Origin: an uncultured Halomonas sp.
GTDB taxonomy: Bacteria; Pseudomonadota; Gammaproteobacteria; Pseudomonadales; Halomonadaceae
Assembly (NCBI RefSeq): GCF_947500835.1
Contig: NZ_CANMTQ010000008.1
Coordinates: 124,001-188,000, forward strand
Reading direction: 5' to 3'
DNA: 64,000 bases
Program-made: the position numbers and the translations under genes
Notes under the pieces: model-generated
Seen by the model: the letters and a program-made list of their open reading frames with translations, nothing else
Databases searched by the model: none
Told to the model about the DNA's origin: nothing
In this document: one piece after another, positions 34,943 through 46,487 of the stretch
How the letters are laid out: the number at the start of each line of letters is the position of its first letter
Position numbering within the stretch: position 1 is the first letter of the stretch

Positions 34943-34974
34943 ATTTATTCCATATTGGAATGCGAAGAATAAAT
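34943..34974. promoter_or_regulatory. LysR-type operator in the lysR-leuC gap
   Basis: ATTCC (34947-34951) and GGAAT (34957-34961) form an inverted repeat separated by ATATT; T34948 to A34960 gives the LysR box T-N11-A. A second inverted pair encloses it: ATTTATTC (34943-34950) with GAATAAAT (34967-34974). The site is 43 bases from the lysR start and about 150 from leuC, the typical position for a divergent regulator. Confidence 0.72.
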
Positions 34975-35108
34975 AACATGAATTGCTTTTATGCGCTAGC
35001 CGCGTAAGACTATTTGAAAAGAACGGTATTTGTCACTAAAACGCCGCGACAAACGACCAGATAGAGTTTGACGAGATAAGTACAGGGCTAACGACCCGGG
35101 AGAACGAT

Positions 35109-36563
35109 ATGGCAGGGCAGACACTTTATGACAAATTATGGTCCCAGCATCTTGTAGAACAGCGGGATGATGGCAGCGCGTTGATCTATATCGATCGTCA
35201 TCTGCTGCATGAAGTGACCTCGCCCCAGGCCTTTGAAGGGTTGCGCCTGGCTCGGCGCAAGCCCTGGCGATTGGATGCCAATCTGGCTACTCCGGATCAC
35301 AACGTACCGACTACTTTAGTAGAGCGCGCTGCCGGCAACGCCGGTATCCTCGACCCGGTATCGCTCATTCAGGTGCAGACCCTGGACGACAACTGCGAGG
35401 CCTTCGGCATCGAGGAGTTTCGCATCAACGACGAGCGTCAGGGCATCGTGCATGTGGTTGGCCCGGAGCAGGGCGCGACCTTGCCCGGCATGACCGTGGT
35501 CTGTGGCGATTCGCACACTGCAACTCACGGCGCCTTCGCCGCCCTGGCCCACGGCATCGGCACCTCCGAGGTCGAGCATGTGCTGGCCACTCAGTGCCTG
35601 CTGGCCCAGAAGATGAAGAACATGCGGGTGCGGGTCGAGGGTCAGCTGGGCGCCGGCGTGACCGCCAAGGATATTGTGCTGGCGGTGATCGGACGCATCG
35701 GGACCGCCGGTGGTACCGGCTGCGCCATCGAGTTCGCCGGCAGCGCGATTCGCGATCTGTCCATGGAAGGCCGCATGACCATCTGTAACATGGCCATCGA
35801 GGCGGGCGCACGGGTAGGGCTGGTGGGCGTCGATGACACCACCATCGACTATCTGCGCGAACGTCCTTACGCGCCGAATGCCGAACAGTGGGACGCGGCC
35901 GTGGCGGCCTGGCGTGATCTTGTGTCCGATGAAGATGCGGTATTCGACAAGGAAGTGGTGCTGGACGCAGCAGAAATCGCGCCTCAGGTGAGCTGGGGCA
36001 CCAGTCCGGAGATGGTGGCGCCGATCGAAGGAGAGGTGCCGGACCCTGATGCCATCGCCGATGACACCGTCAAGCGTGGTGTGGTGCGCGCCTTGGAATA
36101 CATGGGGCTCGCGCCGCGTCAGAAGATTACCGATATTCGCCTCGACAAGGTGTTCATCGGCTCCTGCACCAATTCCCGTATCGAGGATCTGCGCGAGGCG
36201 GCCAAGGTGGCCAAGGGCAAGAAGGTCGCGGACTCCATTGCGCTGGCGATGGTGGTGCCGGGCTCTGGCCTGGTCAAACGCCAGGCGGAGGCGGAAGGGC
36301 TCGACAAGATATTCCTGGAAGCCGGCTTCGAATGGCGCGAGCCGGGCTGCTCCATGTGCCTGGCCATGAACGCGGACAAGCTCGGCGCCGGGGAGCACTG
36401 CGCCTCCACTTCGAATCGTAATTTCGAGGGGCGCCAAGGCTATGGTGGGCGCACCCATCTGGTGAGTCCGGCCATGGCTGCCGCCGCCGCCATTGCGGGT
36501 CACTTTGTCGATGTAAGAAATGTCGATGTTCGCGATCACACTCAGCAATCCCAGGAGGCCTGA
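35109..36563 (+). CDS. leuC: 3-isopropylmalate dehydratase, large subunit
   Basis: LeuC and LeuD together isomerise 2-isopropylmalate to 3-isopropylmalate using a [4Fe-4S] cluster. The 484-residue aconitase-fold protein has [37 protein letters not shown] with one cluster cysteine nearby, then [15 protein letters not shown] and the Cys-x-x-Cys in [11 protein letters not shown], the other cluster ligands. Length is normal (about 465-480). GGGAG lies 6 bases upstream. First gene of the leuC-leuD-leuB-asd operon. leuA is unlinked (1.6 kb). Confidence 0.98.
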   Translation: MAGQTLYDKLWSQHLVEQRDDGSALIYIDRHLLHEVTSPQAFEGLRLARRKPWRLDANLATPDHNVPTTLVERAAGNAGILDPVSLIQVQTLDDNCEAFGIEEFRINDERQGIVHVVGPEQGATLPGMTVVCGDSHTATHGAFAALAHGIGTSEVEHVLATQCLLAQKMKNMRVRVEGQLGAGVTAKDIVLAVIGRIGTAGGTGCAIEFAGSAIRDLSMEGRMTICNMAIEAGARVGLVGVDDTTIDYLRERPYAPNAEQWDAAVAAWRDLVSDEDAVFDKEVVLDAAEIAPQVSWGTSPEMVAPIEGEVPDPDAIADDTVKRGVVRALEYMGLAPRQKITDIRLDKVFIGSCTNSRIEDLREAAKVAKGKKVADSIALAMVVPGSGLVKRQAEAEGLDKIFLEAGFEWREPGCSMCLAMNADKLGAGEHCASTSNRNFEGRQGYGGRTHLVSPAMAAAAAIAGHFVDVRNVDVRDHTQQSQEA

Positions 36564-36565
36564 TC

Positions 36566-37207
36566 ATGCAAGCCCTCAAACAGCACCAGGGTGTGGTGGC
36601 GCCTCTCGATCGCGCCAACGTCGACACCGACCTGATCATTCCCAAGCAGTTTCTCAAATCGATCAAGCGCACCGGCTTCGGCCCCAACCTGTTCGATGAG
36701 CTGCGCTATCTGGACGAAGGCTATCCGGGACAGGATGCCTCAAACCGCCCGGAGAACCCGGACTTCGTGCTCAACCAGCCGCGCTATCGAGATGCCAGCA
36801 TTTTGCTTACCCGGCGCAACTTCGGCTGCGGCAGCTCCCGGGAGCATGCGCCCTGGGCGCTGGAAGACTTTGGCTTTCGCGTGGTCATCGCGCCGAGCTT
36901 CGCCGATATTTTCTACAACAACGCTTTCAAGAACGGCATCCTGCTGGTGCCCCTGGACGAGGCAAGCGTCGAGCAGCTTTTCCAGGAGGTCGAGGCCAGC
37001 GACGACTATCGCCTCGAAGTGGACCTCGAGGCCCAAGCCGTCACCACACCAGGCGGCGACGTATTCAACTTTGAGGTGGACGAGTTTCGTAAGCACTGCT
37101 TGCTCAACGGCCTCGATGATATAGACCTGACCCTGGAGCACGAGGGCGCAATCCGCGATTTCGAGAAACGTCATCGTGCAGCTCAGCCCTGGCTGTTTCG
37201 CGGTTGA
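36566..37207 (+). CDS. leuD: 3-isopropylmalate dehydratase, small subunit
   Basis: This 213-residue swivelling-domain partner of LeuC has [24 protein letters not shown] (in two pieces) at the start, [20 protein letters not shown] in the middle and [16 protein letters not shown], all family hallmarks. The start codon is 2 bases after the leuC stop with AGGAGG at 8 bases, inside the end of leuC, so coupling is tight. Confidence 0.98.
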   Translation: MQALKQHQGVVAPLDRANVDTDLIIPKQFLKSIKRTGFGPNLFDELRYLDEGYPGQDASNRPENPDFVLNQPRYRDASILLTRRNFGCGSSREHAPWALEDFGFRVVIAPSFADIFYNNAFKNGILLVPLDEASVEQLFQEVEASDDYRLEVDLEAQAVTTPGGDVFNFEVDEFRKHCLLNGLDDIDLTLEHEGAIRDFEKRHRAAQPWLFRG

Positions 37208-37272
37208 AACCTGTTTTACTCGAATATCCGGCGTTAAATACAGCGTTATTATTGTGTTATTAGAGAGGCACC

Positions 37273-38352
<1,080 letters not shown>

Positions 38353-38381
38353 GCCGTTCTTAAGACATCAGGAGAATTATC

Positions 38382-39494
38382 ATGTTGAAAGTCGGATTCG
38401 TTGGTTGGCGGGGCATGGTCGGCTCCGTGCTCATGCATCGCATGCGCGAAGATAACGACTTCGCTGGAATCGAGCCGGTCTTCTTTACCACCTCCCAAGT
38501 GGGGCAGCCCGGACCGGAGATCGGCGTGGAGGTACCGCCTCTCAAGGATGCCTTCGATCAGGAGGCGCTCAAGGCGCTCGATGTGATCGTGACCTGCCAG
38601 GGCGGCGATTATACCGGCGAGATCTACAAGCCCCTGCGCGAGTCCGGCTGGAAGGGCTACTGGCTGGACGCGGCCAGCACCCTGCGCATGGAAGACGAAA
38701 CCACCATCGTGCTGGACCCGGTCAATCGGCACGTGATCGATGCCCAGCTTGCCAAGGGCACCAAAACCTTTGCCGGGGGCAACTGCACCGTTAGCCTGAT
38801 GCTGATGGGACTCGGCGGTCTGTTCGAGGCGGACCTGATCGAGTGGATGACCTCCATGACCTACCAGGCCGCTTCTGGCTCCGGCGCCAAGCACATGCGG
38901 GAGCTGCTCAACCAGATGGGCTCGCTGCGAGATGCGGTGAAAGGAGAACTCGACGATCCGGCCAGCGCCATCCTTGACATCGATCGCAAGGTCTCCGAGT
39001 CGATGCGCGGCGGCGACTTCCCCGTGGAAAACTTCGGCGCACCCCTGGCCGGTGGTCTGCTGCCCTGGATCGACAAGGCCATGGACAACGGCCAGAGCAA
39101 GGAAGAGTGGAAGGGCGGGGTCGAGACCAACAAGATCCTCGGTCACGAAGCCAATCCGATTCCCATCGACGGCCTGTGCGTACGCATCGGGGCCATGCGC
39201 TCCCACAGCCAGGCCTTTACTGTCAAGTTGAAGAAAGATGTGCCGATAGATGAGATAGAGGATCGTCTGGCTAGGCACAACGACTGGGTCAAGGTCATCC
39301 CCAACGAGAAAGAAGCGACGCTTCAAGGTCTGACGCCTGCCGCCGTCACCGGCACCATGACCGTTCCGGTAGGGCGTCTGCGCAAGCTGGCCATGGGGGG
39401 CGAATATTTGACCGCCTTCAGCGTGGGTGATCAGTTGCTCTGGGGTGCCGCGGAACCGCTCAAGCGTATGCTTGGAATCCTGCGCGAGCAGTAA
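38382..39494 (+). CDS. asd: Aspartate-semialdehyde dehydrogenase
   Basis: Asd reduces aspartyl phosphate to aspartate semialdehyde, feeding lysine/diaminopimelate, threonine and methionine. The 370-residue product is of the E. coli type: [14 protein letters not shown] for NADP, and the catalytic Cys135 in [11 protein letters not shown], followed by [16 protein letters not shown] and the late HSQAF with the catalytic His region. CAGGAGA precedes the ATG. leuB is 29 bases upstream, so it belongs to the leuCDB-asd transcript, an order also seen in pseudomonads. Confidence 0.98.
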   Translation: MLKVGFVGWRGMVGSVLMHRMREDNDFAGIEPVFFTTSQVGQPGPEIGVEVPPLKDAFDQEALKALDVIVTCQGGDYTGEIYKPLRESGWKGYWLDAASTLRMEDETTIVLDPVNRHVIDAQLAKGTKTFAGGNCTVSLMLMGLGGLFEADLIEWMTSMTYQAASGSGAKHMRELLNQMGSLRDAVKGELDDPASAILDIDRKVSESMRGGDFPVENFGAPLAGGLLPWIDKAMDNGQSKEEWKGGVETNKILGHEANPIPIDGLCVRIGAMRSHSQAFTVKLKKDVPIDEIEDRLARHNDWVKVIPNEKEATLQGLTPAAVTGTMTVPVGRLRKLAMGGEYLTAFSVGDQLLWGAAEPLKRMLGILREQ

Positions 39495-39519
39495 TCGCGC
39501 AGTTCGGTTTTCAGCATTT

Positions 39520-39547
39520 CGACGCCTCCTCCGGGAGGCGTCGTTGC
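39520..39547 (+). terminator. Terminator-like hairpin after asd
   Basis: CGACGCCTCC (39520-39529) pairs with GGAGGCGTCG (39534-39543) around a 4-base loop. The 10-bp stem is stable but the tail is only TTGCGTT, so termination may be partial. It separates the leucine/asd operon from fimV. Confidence 0.7.
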
Positions 39548-39670
39548 GTTGGAGAGCAGTGAGTGTGCTGACGGCAAGGACGATATAAGTATTCGAACAA
39601 CACCATACTGTTATCTGCCATGAACCCATCGGCAGCAGATCGGGACAGTAAAATGCGCTAGGGGATAACC

Positions 39671-41593
39671 ATGAAACGTACACTTCCACTGATCGTTGCG
39701 ACTACTCTTGTGGTTGCCAGTCCCGGACTGCAGGCATTGGATCTGGACGAGATGCAGGTTCAGTCCCGTCTCGATGAGCCCTTGCGTGCGCGTATCCCGC
39801 TGATCGATTTACAGGGAATCGACTCAAGTCGACTTCGCGTGCAATTGGCGAACAAGGCAGAATTTCAGGAGGCGGGGCTACCTCGTGCGGATCTGATCGA
39901 TGATCTGCACCTGACGGTAAACCGCGAGGGTGGCGATCCGGTGCTATTGCTGAGTACCGACCAAGCCGTCAGCGAACCCTATCTTGAACTGCTGCTGACC
40001 CTGGAATGGCCCGACGGAAAGCGGCAGCACCAAGTGAACGTCTTGCTCGATCCTCCAGGATATGCCAATTCGCCATCCTCTTTGAATGTTGGACTAACTC
40101 GGACGACAGCCACATTGGCTGCGGCGAGTATACCCAAACTGCTCGCCAGTTCAGGTCGTTCAAATAGTGATGAAGCAGTAACGACTATTGAAGAACATCC
40201 TCGGCAATTACAGGCTCGCGCCGGCGACGCTCTTTCGATTCTGGCTGACCGAGCACGGCGCGGAAAGAACGCCACTCTCGAGCAAGCCATGCTGGCGTTA
40301 TTGACCAGTAATCCCGGTGCGTTCTTTCGAAACAACATCAATGCGCTCCGGACCGGCTCGGTGCTTAATATGCCCACTGGCGAAGAAATGAGTGCTTTTG
40401 ATGTTAATCAGGCTCGACGACAAGTGCACGAGCAGAATGAAGCTTGGCAAACGAGACACGTAAGACCGGTCGAGGTTGGCGGTCTAAATGAAACGCTATT
40501 GAAAGAGATTTCCGTGAATGCCGAGCTTGTCGGTAATGATGTTCAGAAAAGTGATGATACATCCGCATCCAAAGAGAACGAATACCTTACGTCGAGTAGT
40601 GATGGCAAATTGAATCGCAGTGATACAAGCTCGCTCAATATTGCATTTAAGCAGCATGAAGCTCGTCTCGGTGAGGTGGAAGCCGCTCTTAAGACACTTG
40701 TCACGATGCGTCAGGAGCAAAAAAAGATGGATGTTGAGATTGCGTCTTTGCGCGATGGTTTGGCTGAGCTACATAAGGAATTCACCCAGACTTTTCAGGA
40801 GTTACCGTCATCTACAAGCGAAGCGAGTAATACAGAAAGAAATGCTACTAATGCCGACAACAATCACAGTTTCGTAGAAAAACACAAAGAGTCGAACAGC
40901 TGGCTAGAGGTAACAGGATATCTGATAATAGTTGTTGGTGTGGTGACATTCACCTTGCTAGCTCTTTTGTTCCATCGGCGTCGCCAACAAGATGCCGAGA
41001 TGCGAAATGAAACAGTCGAACCTCCGTCTTTTGGAAGTGATGAAAATGAGATAGATTCGGAGTTGATGATCAAGGAGCAAGTATCATTGTCAACATCGGT
41101 GTCTCAGTCTGCGACTCAAGGGCTAAACACTGTGTCTGATAATGGCGCAATAGCTAAACCCACAATGGAACCTGGTACTTGCCCAAACACTGACAGCGGT
41201 CTAGCGTGGTTCGAGCATTACTCAGAAAATGTATCTCATAATAATACTGAGCGCTCGCAGCCTTTTAAATCAATGGAAACCGGAAGCGCTGAAAGCATTC
41301 ATCAGGTCGAGAACGAACGTTACAACAAGGCAAATGGTGCACAGGATGAGATTGGACGAATCATGGATTATGAGCCTCCACTACTTGAAGCTACCTCGTA
41401 TCAGAAATCGCAAAAGTGGAAACCCAAAGACAATTATGCTTTGGACCTAGGCAATGTTGCGTCGACTGGAAAGAATGATAGTTATTTTGGTCAAGTGCCT
41501 GGCTCCGATGAAGAGTGGGAAGTGGAAGAGGTTGCCTTCGAATCTTTGAAGCCTCATGACAGATCTTCCTCTACGGACACTTTTAAGCGCTAG
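39671..41593 (+). CDS. fimV: FimV-like inner-membrane peptidoglycan-binding protein, short form
   Basis: FimV proteins anchor polar assemblies (type IV pili, chemotaxis) in Pseudomonas and relatives. The 640-residue protein has a signal peptide (to about residue 23), the FimV N-terminal domain (LDEMQVQSRLDEPLRARIPL), a LysM-like region at about residues 178-236 (LQARAGDALSILADRARRG), a coiled-coil near 320-360, and one membrane helix at about 413-437. The cytoplasmic part is acidic and low-complexity and ends without the conserved C-terminal TPR-like domain. Base composition falls visibly from about 40.4 kb on. Neighbours asd and truA are the usual ones, which supports the assignment. Confidence 0.85.
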   Translation: MKRTLPLIVATTLVVASPGLQALDLDEMQVQSRLDEPLRARIPLIDLQGIDSSRLRVQLANKAEFQEAGLPRADLIDDLHLTVNREGGDPVLLLSTDQAVSEPYLELLLTLEWPDGKRQHQVNVLLDPPGYANSPSSLNVGLTRTTATLAAASIPKLLASSGRSNSDEAVTTIEEHPRQLQARAGDALSILADRARRGKNATLEQAMLALLTSNPGAFFRNNINALRTGSVLNMPTGEEMSAFDVNQARRQVHEQNEAWQTRHVRPVEVGGLNETLLKEISVNAELVGNDVQKSDDTSASKENEYLTSSSDGKLNRSDTSSLNIAFKQHEARLGEVEAALKTLVTMRQEQKKMDVEIASLRDGLAELHKEFTQTFQELPSSTSEASNTERNATNADNNHSFVEKHKESNSWLEVTGYLIIVVGVVTFTLLALLFHRRRQQDAEMRNETVEPPSFGSDENEIDSELMIKEQVSLSTSVSQSATQGLNTVSDNGAIAKPTMEPGTCPNTDSGLAWFEHYSENVSHNNTERSQPFKSMETGSAESIHQVENERYNKANGAQDEIGRIMDYEPPLLEATSYQKSQKWKPKDNYALDLGNVASTGKNDSYFGQVPGSDEEWEVEEVAFESLKPHDRSSSTDTFKR

Positions 41594-41619
41594 TCGTGCC
41601 CATCCTCGTAAATGTAAGT

Positions 41620-41650
41620 ACTACGCCCATCCTCGAGGGGCGTAGTTTTT
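41620..41650 (+). terminator. Intrinsic terminator of fimV
   Basis: ACTACGCCC (41620-41628) pairs with GGGCGTAGT (41638-41646) around a 9-base loop and is followed by a T-run. It lies 27 bases past the fimV stop and separates it from the truA operon. Confidence 0.87.
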
Positions 41651-41734
41651 GTCATGTGACGATACGCAGAAAAGACATCGGACCGGCATGCGTATAAAAT
41701 AGAGACTTCTTCTCAGTATGAATCTCGAGCATCG

Positions 41735-42667
41735 ATGCCCCTATTTGAGTACTTGGATGATACCCGCCCCTTGACGGGACGCTTGGCCCTCGGGGTGGAA
41801 TACGACGGCAGCAACTACTGCGGTTGGCAACGCCTCAAGCAGTCGCCATCGGTACAGGCGGCGCTTGAAGATGCACTGGGCAAGGTGGCTGCAGCGCCGG
41901 TCAAGGTGTTGTGCAGTGGCCGCACCGACAGCGGCGTGCATGCGACTCGCCAGATCGTGCATTTCGACGTTCCAGTACCGCGTAGCCGGAAAGCCTGGGT
42001 ATACGGCACCAATGTCAATCTGCCCAGGGATATCGCCGTACGCTGGGCCATGCCTGTTGCAAGCGACTTCCATGCGCGCTTTTTGTCGCTGGCCCGACGC
42101 TATCGTTATGTGATTCTCAATCAGCCCAGTCGTCCGGTACTGGAGCGTGCCAATGCTACCTGGTGTCGTGAACCGTTGGACGCCGCTCGCATGCATCAAG
42201 CCGCGCAAGCCTTGGTGGGAGAGCACGATTTCTCGAGTTTCCGCGCCGCAGGCTGTCAATCCAAATCTTCCTGGCGCCATCTGCACTTCATCGAGGTCAA
42301 TCGCTATGGGCCGTTAATAGTGATCGACGTTCAAGCAAACGCGTTTTTACATCATATGATTCGCAATATTGCCGGCGCCCTGGTGGCGGTAGGCAAAGGA
42401 GAGCAGGGGGTGGATTACCTGGCCCATCTGCTGACGCTGCTGGACCGCGCCAAGGCCAACGTCACAGCACCCGGGTGTGGACTGCATTTCGTCGACTCGA
42501 TCTATGCCGAGCGCTTTGCTTTACCCAAAGAGCCTTTGGGTCCGAATCTGTTGGCATTCCTGGGGGAATGGACCGGAGAGCGCGCGATACCCGATAGCCC
42601 TAGGGTACGCCATCGTAGTCGACTGCCCGAGGGTGAAACTCCTCCTATAGAGGAGGCGGGAACATGA
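41735..42667 (+). CDS. truA: tRNA pseudouridine(38-40) synthase
   Basis: TruA makes pseudouridine at positions 38-40 of the tRNA anticodon stem. The 310-residue product has the family start [15 protein letters not shown], the catalytic Asp65 in GRTDSGVHA, then [16 protein letters not shown] and [14 protein letters not shown] with [12 protein letters not shown]- and C-terminal tails are a little longer than in E. coli (270 residues). Its stop overlaps the trpF start by 4 bases (ATGA). It leads a ten-gene run to metZ. Confidence 0.97.
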   Translation: MPLFEYLDDTRPLTGRLALGVEYDGSNYCGWQRLKQSPSVQAALEDALGKVAAAPVKVLCSGRTDSGVHATRQIVHFDVPVPRSRKAWVYGTNVNLPRDIAVRWAMPVASDFHARFLSLARRYRYVILNQPSRPVLERANATWCREPLDAARMHQAAQALVGEHDFSSFRAAGCQSKSSWRHLHFIEVNRYGPLIVIDVQANAFLHHMIRNIAGALVAVGKGEQGVDYLAHLLTLLDRAKANVTAPGCGLHFVDSIYAERFALPKEPLGPNLLAFLGEWTGERAIPDSPRVRHRSRLPEGETPPIEEAGT

Positions 42668-43302
42668 GCCGGCTTGCAACAGGCCGTACCCGGGTCAAGA
42701 TCTGCGGCTTGACCAGGGAAGAGGACGTCGATGCGGCGGTAGCGGCAGGCGCGGACGCGCTGGGTTTCGTGCTGTGGCCAGGGAGCAAGCGGGCAATCGA
42801 TGTGGAGCGCTTGGCGCAACTTGCCACACGTGTCCCCGCGTTTGTCACCCGGGTAGGACTGTTTGTCGATCAGCCGCTGGACTTCATAGGCCGCTGCGAG
42901 CCCTACCTTGATCTGGTGCAGTATCACGGCGAGGAATTGCCGGCGCTTTGTAGTCAGACCAGGCGCCCCTGGATCAAGGCATTACGTATGCGTGAAGGCC
43001 TCGATATCGAGGCTGCGGCCCAGGCTTTTGATGAGGCTCGCGGACTGTTGCTCGATGCCTATCAACCTGGCGTGCCAGGTGGTACTGGCAGTACTTTCGA
43101 TTGGTCGCGAATCCCCGCAAGTCTTGCAAAACCTGTTATTCTCGCAGGTGGTCTCACGGCAACCAATGTCGGTGAGGCCATTCGTGCGGTCCGCCCCTTT
43201 GCGGTGGATGTTTCGGGAGGTGTCGAGCGCTCTCCCGGCATCAAGGACCTTGCACGCATTCATGCATTTTTCGATCAAGTATCTCTCGCTCAACAGCCTT
43301 GA
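42664..43302 (+). CDS. trpF: Phosphoribosylanthranilate isomerase
   Basis: TrpF catalyses the Amadori rearrangement in tryptophan synthesis. The 212-residue TIM barrel has [16 protein letters not shown] with the catalytic Cys, [40 protein letters not shown] with the catalytic Asp, [10 protein letters not shown] and [15 protein letters not shown]. It is a separate protein (not fused to trpC). It overlaps truA and is followed by trpB 41 bases on. Confidence 0.97.
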   Translation: MSRLATGRTRVKICGLTREEDVDAAVAAGADALGFVLWPGSKRAIDVERLAQLATRVPAFVTRVGLFVDQPLDFIGRCEPYLDLVQYHGEELPALCSQTRRPWIKALRMREGLDIEAAAQAFDEARGLLLDAYQPGVPGGTGSTFDWSRIPASLAKPVILAGGLTATNVGEAIRAVRPFAVDVSGGVERSPGIKDLARIHAFFDQVSLAQQP

Positions 43303-43343
43303 GCCCAAGCGGCTCCCACAAGCGATATCAAGAGGTGTCTTTC

Positions 43344-44558
43344 GTGTCCAAGTTCAGCGACCTGACCCGTCTACCCGATGCCCGCGGCCATTTTGGCCCC
43401 TATGGTGGCCGGTTCGTTTCGGAGACCCTGAGCTTCGCGCTGGAGGATCTGGAGAAGACCTACATGAGTCTTCGCAATGACCCGGACTTTCAGGCGGAAT
43501 TCGATCGTGATCTGGCGCATTATGTTGGCCGCCCATCGCCGCTGTATCACGCCGAACGATGGTCGCGACAGCTTGGCGGCGCACAGATATGGCTCAAGCG
43601 CGAGGATCTCAACCACACTGGCGCCCATAAGGTGAACAACACCATTGGCCAGGCGCTTCTGGCCAAGAGGAGCGGCAAGCCACGAGTCATTGCAGAGACC
43701 GGCGCCGGTCAGCATGGTGTGGCCACCGCCACGGTGGCGGCGCGGTTGGGGCTCAACTGCGAGGTCTACATGGGCGCCGAGGACATTCAGCGTCAGAAGC
43801 TCAATGTCTATCGCATGCGTCTGCTGGGCGCCAATGTGATTTCCGTGGAGTCCGGCACCCGCACGTTGAAGGACGCCATGAACGAGGCGCTGCGGGACTG
43901 GGTCACCAACGTCGACGACACCTTCTATATCATCGGTACCGTAGCGGGTCCGCATCCTTACCCGTTGCTGGTGCGGGATTTCAACGCGGTGGTAGGTCGC
44001 GAGGCCCGGGAGCAGTCTCTCGCCCAGATCGGGCGCTTGCCTGATACCCTGATTGCCTGCGTCGGTGGCGGCTCCAATGCGCTTGGGCTGTTCTACCCCT
44101 TCGTCGAAGACGAGGGCGTGCACATGATCGGAGTCGAGGCCGGCGGTGACGGTATCGAAACCGGTCGTCACGCCGCTCCGCTAAGCGCCAATGCACCCCA
44201 GGGCGTGCTGCATGGCAATCGTACCTATCTGATGTCCGATGAAGGCGGTCAGGTATCCAGTACCCACTCGATTTCAGCGGGTCTCGATTATCCCGGGGTA
44301 GGGCCGGAGCACGCCCTGTGGAAAGATGTCGGTCGCGTCGAATATGTGGCAGCCAACGACAAGGAAGTACTCGAAGCCTTCCGTGAACTTACCCATGTCG
44401 AGGGCATCATGCCGGCGTTGGAGCCAGCCCATGCCCTGGCCCATGCCAAGGTGATCGCGCCCACTATGCGCCCCGATCAGCACATCATCGTCAACCTGTC
44501 CGGGCGGGGCGACAAGGATATCTTGACGGTAGCCAAAATTGACGGCATGGATTTTTGA
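43344..44558 (+). CDS. trpB: Tryptophan synthase, beta subunit
   Basis: TrpB condenses indole with serine using pyridoxal phosphate. The 404-residue product starts at GTG 43344 (AGAGGTG upstream) and has [15 protein letters not shown], the Schiff-base Lys96 in [39 protein letters not shown] (phosphate loop) and the late SGRGDKD. The frame is also open from 43299, overlapping trpF, but the extension is not part of the family. It pairs with trpA 24 bases downstream. Confidence 0.97.
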   Translation: MSKFSDLTRLPDARGHFGPYGGRFVSETLSFALEDLEKTYMSLRNDPDFQAEFDRDLAHYVGRPSPLYHAERWSRQLGGAQIWLKREDLNHTGAHKVNNTIGQALLAKRSGKPRVIAETGAGQHGVATATVAARLGLNCEVYMGAEDIQRQKLNVYRMRLLGANVISVESGTRTLKDAMNEALRDWVTNVDDTFYIIGTVAGPHPYPLLVRDFNAVVGREAREQSLAQIGRLPDTLIACVGGGSNALGLFYPFVEDEGVHMIGVEAGGDGIETGRHAAPLSANAPQGVLHGNRTYLMSDEGGQVSSTHSISAGLDYPGVGPEHALWKDVGRVEYVAANDKEVLEAFRELTHVEGIMPALEPAHALAHAKVIAPTMRPDQHIIVNLSGRGDKDILTVAKIDGMDF

Positions 44559-44582
44559 GGGGTGAAAATGAAAGGCGCAGGA

Positions 44583-45386
44583 ATGAATCGCATCGATCAA
44601 CGCTTCGCTACCCTGAAAGACCAGCGGCGCACCGCTTTGATTCCCTATATCACCGCTGGGGATCCGGGTCCGGCGCATACTGTCGGGTTCATGCACGCGC
44701 TGGTCGAAGCCGGGGCGGATGTAGTCGAACTTGGCATGCCGTTTTCCGATCCCATGGCGGATGGGCCGGTCATTCAGAAGGCCTGCGAGCGGGCGCTCAA
44801 GCATGATGTTCGTCTGACTCATATTCTTGCCATGGTGGAGGAGTTCCGCCGGAATGATGATGAAACGCCGGTGGTGTTGATGGGCTATCTCAACCCTATG
44901 GAGCGCATGGGGCTGCAAGCGTTTGCCGAGCAGGCCGCCGCTTCCGGGGTTGATGGCGTACTGGTGGTGGATATGCCGCCGGAAGAGGCCGATGAGATAG
45001 CGCCGCTGTTCAAGGAGCATCATCTGCATTCAATCTTTCTGGTGGCGCCGACTACCTCGAAGGAGCGGGCCGCAATCATCTGCGCCCATGGTGAAGGCTA
45101 TCTCTACTATGTGTCGCTCAAGGGCGTGACCGGCGCCGCTAACCTGGATGTCGCCAGTATCGAGCATCAGCTCGACTCATTGCGTCAATTGACCTCGATC
45201 CCCCTGTGCGTTGGTTTCGGCATTCGTGATGGCGACACCGCCGCCGCAGTAGGTCAAGTGGCCGATGGAGTCATCGTCGGCAGTGCCCTGGTGTCGCGCA
45301 TCGCCGAAAATTGCGATCGTCCAGAGCGCGCAAGTGACGAACTCAAGGCGCTGATGAGCGAAATGCGTCAAGCGTTGGATGCCTGA
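44583..45386 (+). CDS. trpA: Tryptophan synthase, alpha subunit
   Basis: TrpA cleaves indole-3-glycerol phosphate to indole and glyceraldehyde 3-phosphate and channels the indole to TrpB. The 267-residue TIM barrel has [11 protein letters not shown], the catalytic Glu in [20 protein letters not shown], the catalytic Asp in [29 protein letters not shown] and GSALV. The ATG at 44583 matches the family N-terminus; ATG 44568 and GTG 44562 are possible longer starts with a closer ribosome-binding site. Confidence 0.96.
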   Translation: MNRIDQRFATLKDQRRTALIPYITAGDPGPAHTVGFMHALVEAGADVVELGMPFSDPMADGPVIQKACERALKHDVRLTHILAMVEEFRRNDDETPVVLMGYLNPMERMGLQAFAEQAAASGVDGVLVVDMPPEEADEIAPLFKEHHLHSIFLVAPTTSKERAAIICAHGEGYLYYVSLKGVTGAANLDVASIEHQLDSLRQLTSIPLCVGFGIRDGDTAAAVGQVADGVIVGSALVSRIAENCDRPERASDELKALMSEMRQALDA

Positions 45387-45536
45387 TTCTGGACAGGCCG
45401 TTTCGAACAGATGAACTTGAACCCGGTAGTTTTGAATAGCACCCAAGCGCTTTTTTTGATTTCAGATCCGAGCGTCATATCGAGTGACATGGCTTTCGGA
45501 TATCGATAACCGCAGCAAAACGGAAACTTCTTGACC

Positions 45537-46487
45537 ATGAGTTGGCTAGACAAGATCGTGCCGTCCATGGGACGTATTCAGCGCAACGACCGGCGTACCA
45601 GCGTGCCGGATGGTTTATGGCGCAAGTGTCCCAAGTGCGACGCAGTACTCTATCTTCCCGAGTTGGAACGACATCAGGATGTCTGTCCCAAGTGCGACCA
45701 TCACCTGCGATTGACCGCCCGCAAGCGCCTGGACTGGTTTCTGGACGCAGAAGGGCGCGAGGAAATCGCGACGGATTTACAGCCCGTCGATCGCCTCAAG
45801 TTTCGGGATTCCAAGAAGTATCGTGACCGCCTCACTGCGGCGCAGAAGGAAACCGGTGAGAATGATGCATTGGTCGCCATGAGAGGCATGCTCGGGGGAT
45901 TGCCGGTGGTGGTCGTCGCCTTCGAGTTCACCTTCATGGGCGGCTCCATGGGCGCGGTAGTGGGTGAAAAGTTCGTGCGTGCTGCGCGGCTCGCCCTGGA
46001 TGAGGGCATTCCCTTCATCTGTTTTGCCGCCTCCGGTGGCGCGCGTATGCAGGAAGCCCTTTTTTCCTTGATGCAAATGGCCAAGACCTCCGCCGCGCTG
46101 GAAAAACTCAAGCAGGCAGGAATCCCCTATATTTCCGTACTCACCGATCCAGTGTTCGGCGGAGTATCCGCCTCGCTTGCCATGCTGGGCGATCTCAATA
46201 TCGCCGAGCCCAATGCCTTGATCGGTTTCGCCGGGCCGCGGGTCATCGAGCAGACCGTGCGCGAGCAACTGCCGGAAGGCTTTCAGCGCAGCGAGTTCCT
46301 GCTCGAGCATGGCACGGTGGACATGATCGTTCATCGTCAGGAAATGCGTGAACGGGTCGGTGGCATATTGCGCAAACTGACGCATCAGCCCGTGCTCGGC
46401 ATTCCCGTGGAGCCCAGCGAAGAATCGAATGATCTGCAGGAAGAGCTGCCTTTCGAAGAGGAAACGCCCCAGGACGTTGAACGCTGA
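45537..46487 (+). CDS. accD: Acetyl-CoA carboxylase, carboxyltransferase beta subunit
   Basis: AccD, with AccA, transfers carboxyl from biotin to acetyl-CoA, giving malonyl-CoA. The 316-residue product has the N-terminal zinc ribbon [10 protein letters not shown] and [10 protein letters not shown], then the crotonase-like carboxyltransferase core with [31 protein letters not shown], and [12 protein letters not shown], and [12 protein letters not shown]. The C-terminal tail is acidic. The start ATG 45537 gives MSWLDKI as in E. coli. folC begins at the base after the accD stop. Confidence 0.97.
   Translation: MSWLDKIVPSMGRIQRNDRRTSVPDGLWRKCPKCDAVLYLPELERHQDVCPKCDHHLRLTARKRLDWFLDAEGREEIATDLQPVDRLKFRDSKKYRDRLTAAQKETGENDALVAMRGMLGGLPVVVVAFEFTFMGGSMGAVVGEKFVRAARLALDEGIPFICFAASGGARMQEALFSLMQMAKTSAALEKLKQAGIPYISVLTDPVFGGVSASLAMLGDLNIAEPNALIGFAGPRVIEQTVREQLPEGFQRSEFLLEHGTVDMIVHRQEMRERVGGILRKLTHQPVLGIPVEPSEESNDLQEELPFEEETPQDVER

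Noticed and set aside
35316..36548. 410-residue frame antisense to leuC
   Set aside because: It is a shadow of leuC; His/Arg/Gly-rich translation with no motif.
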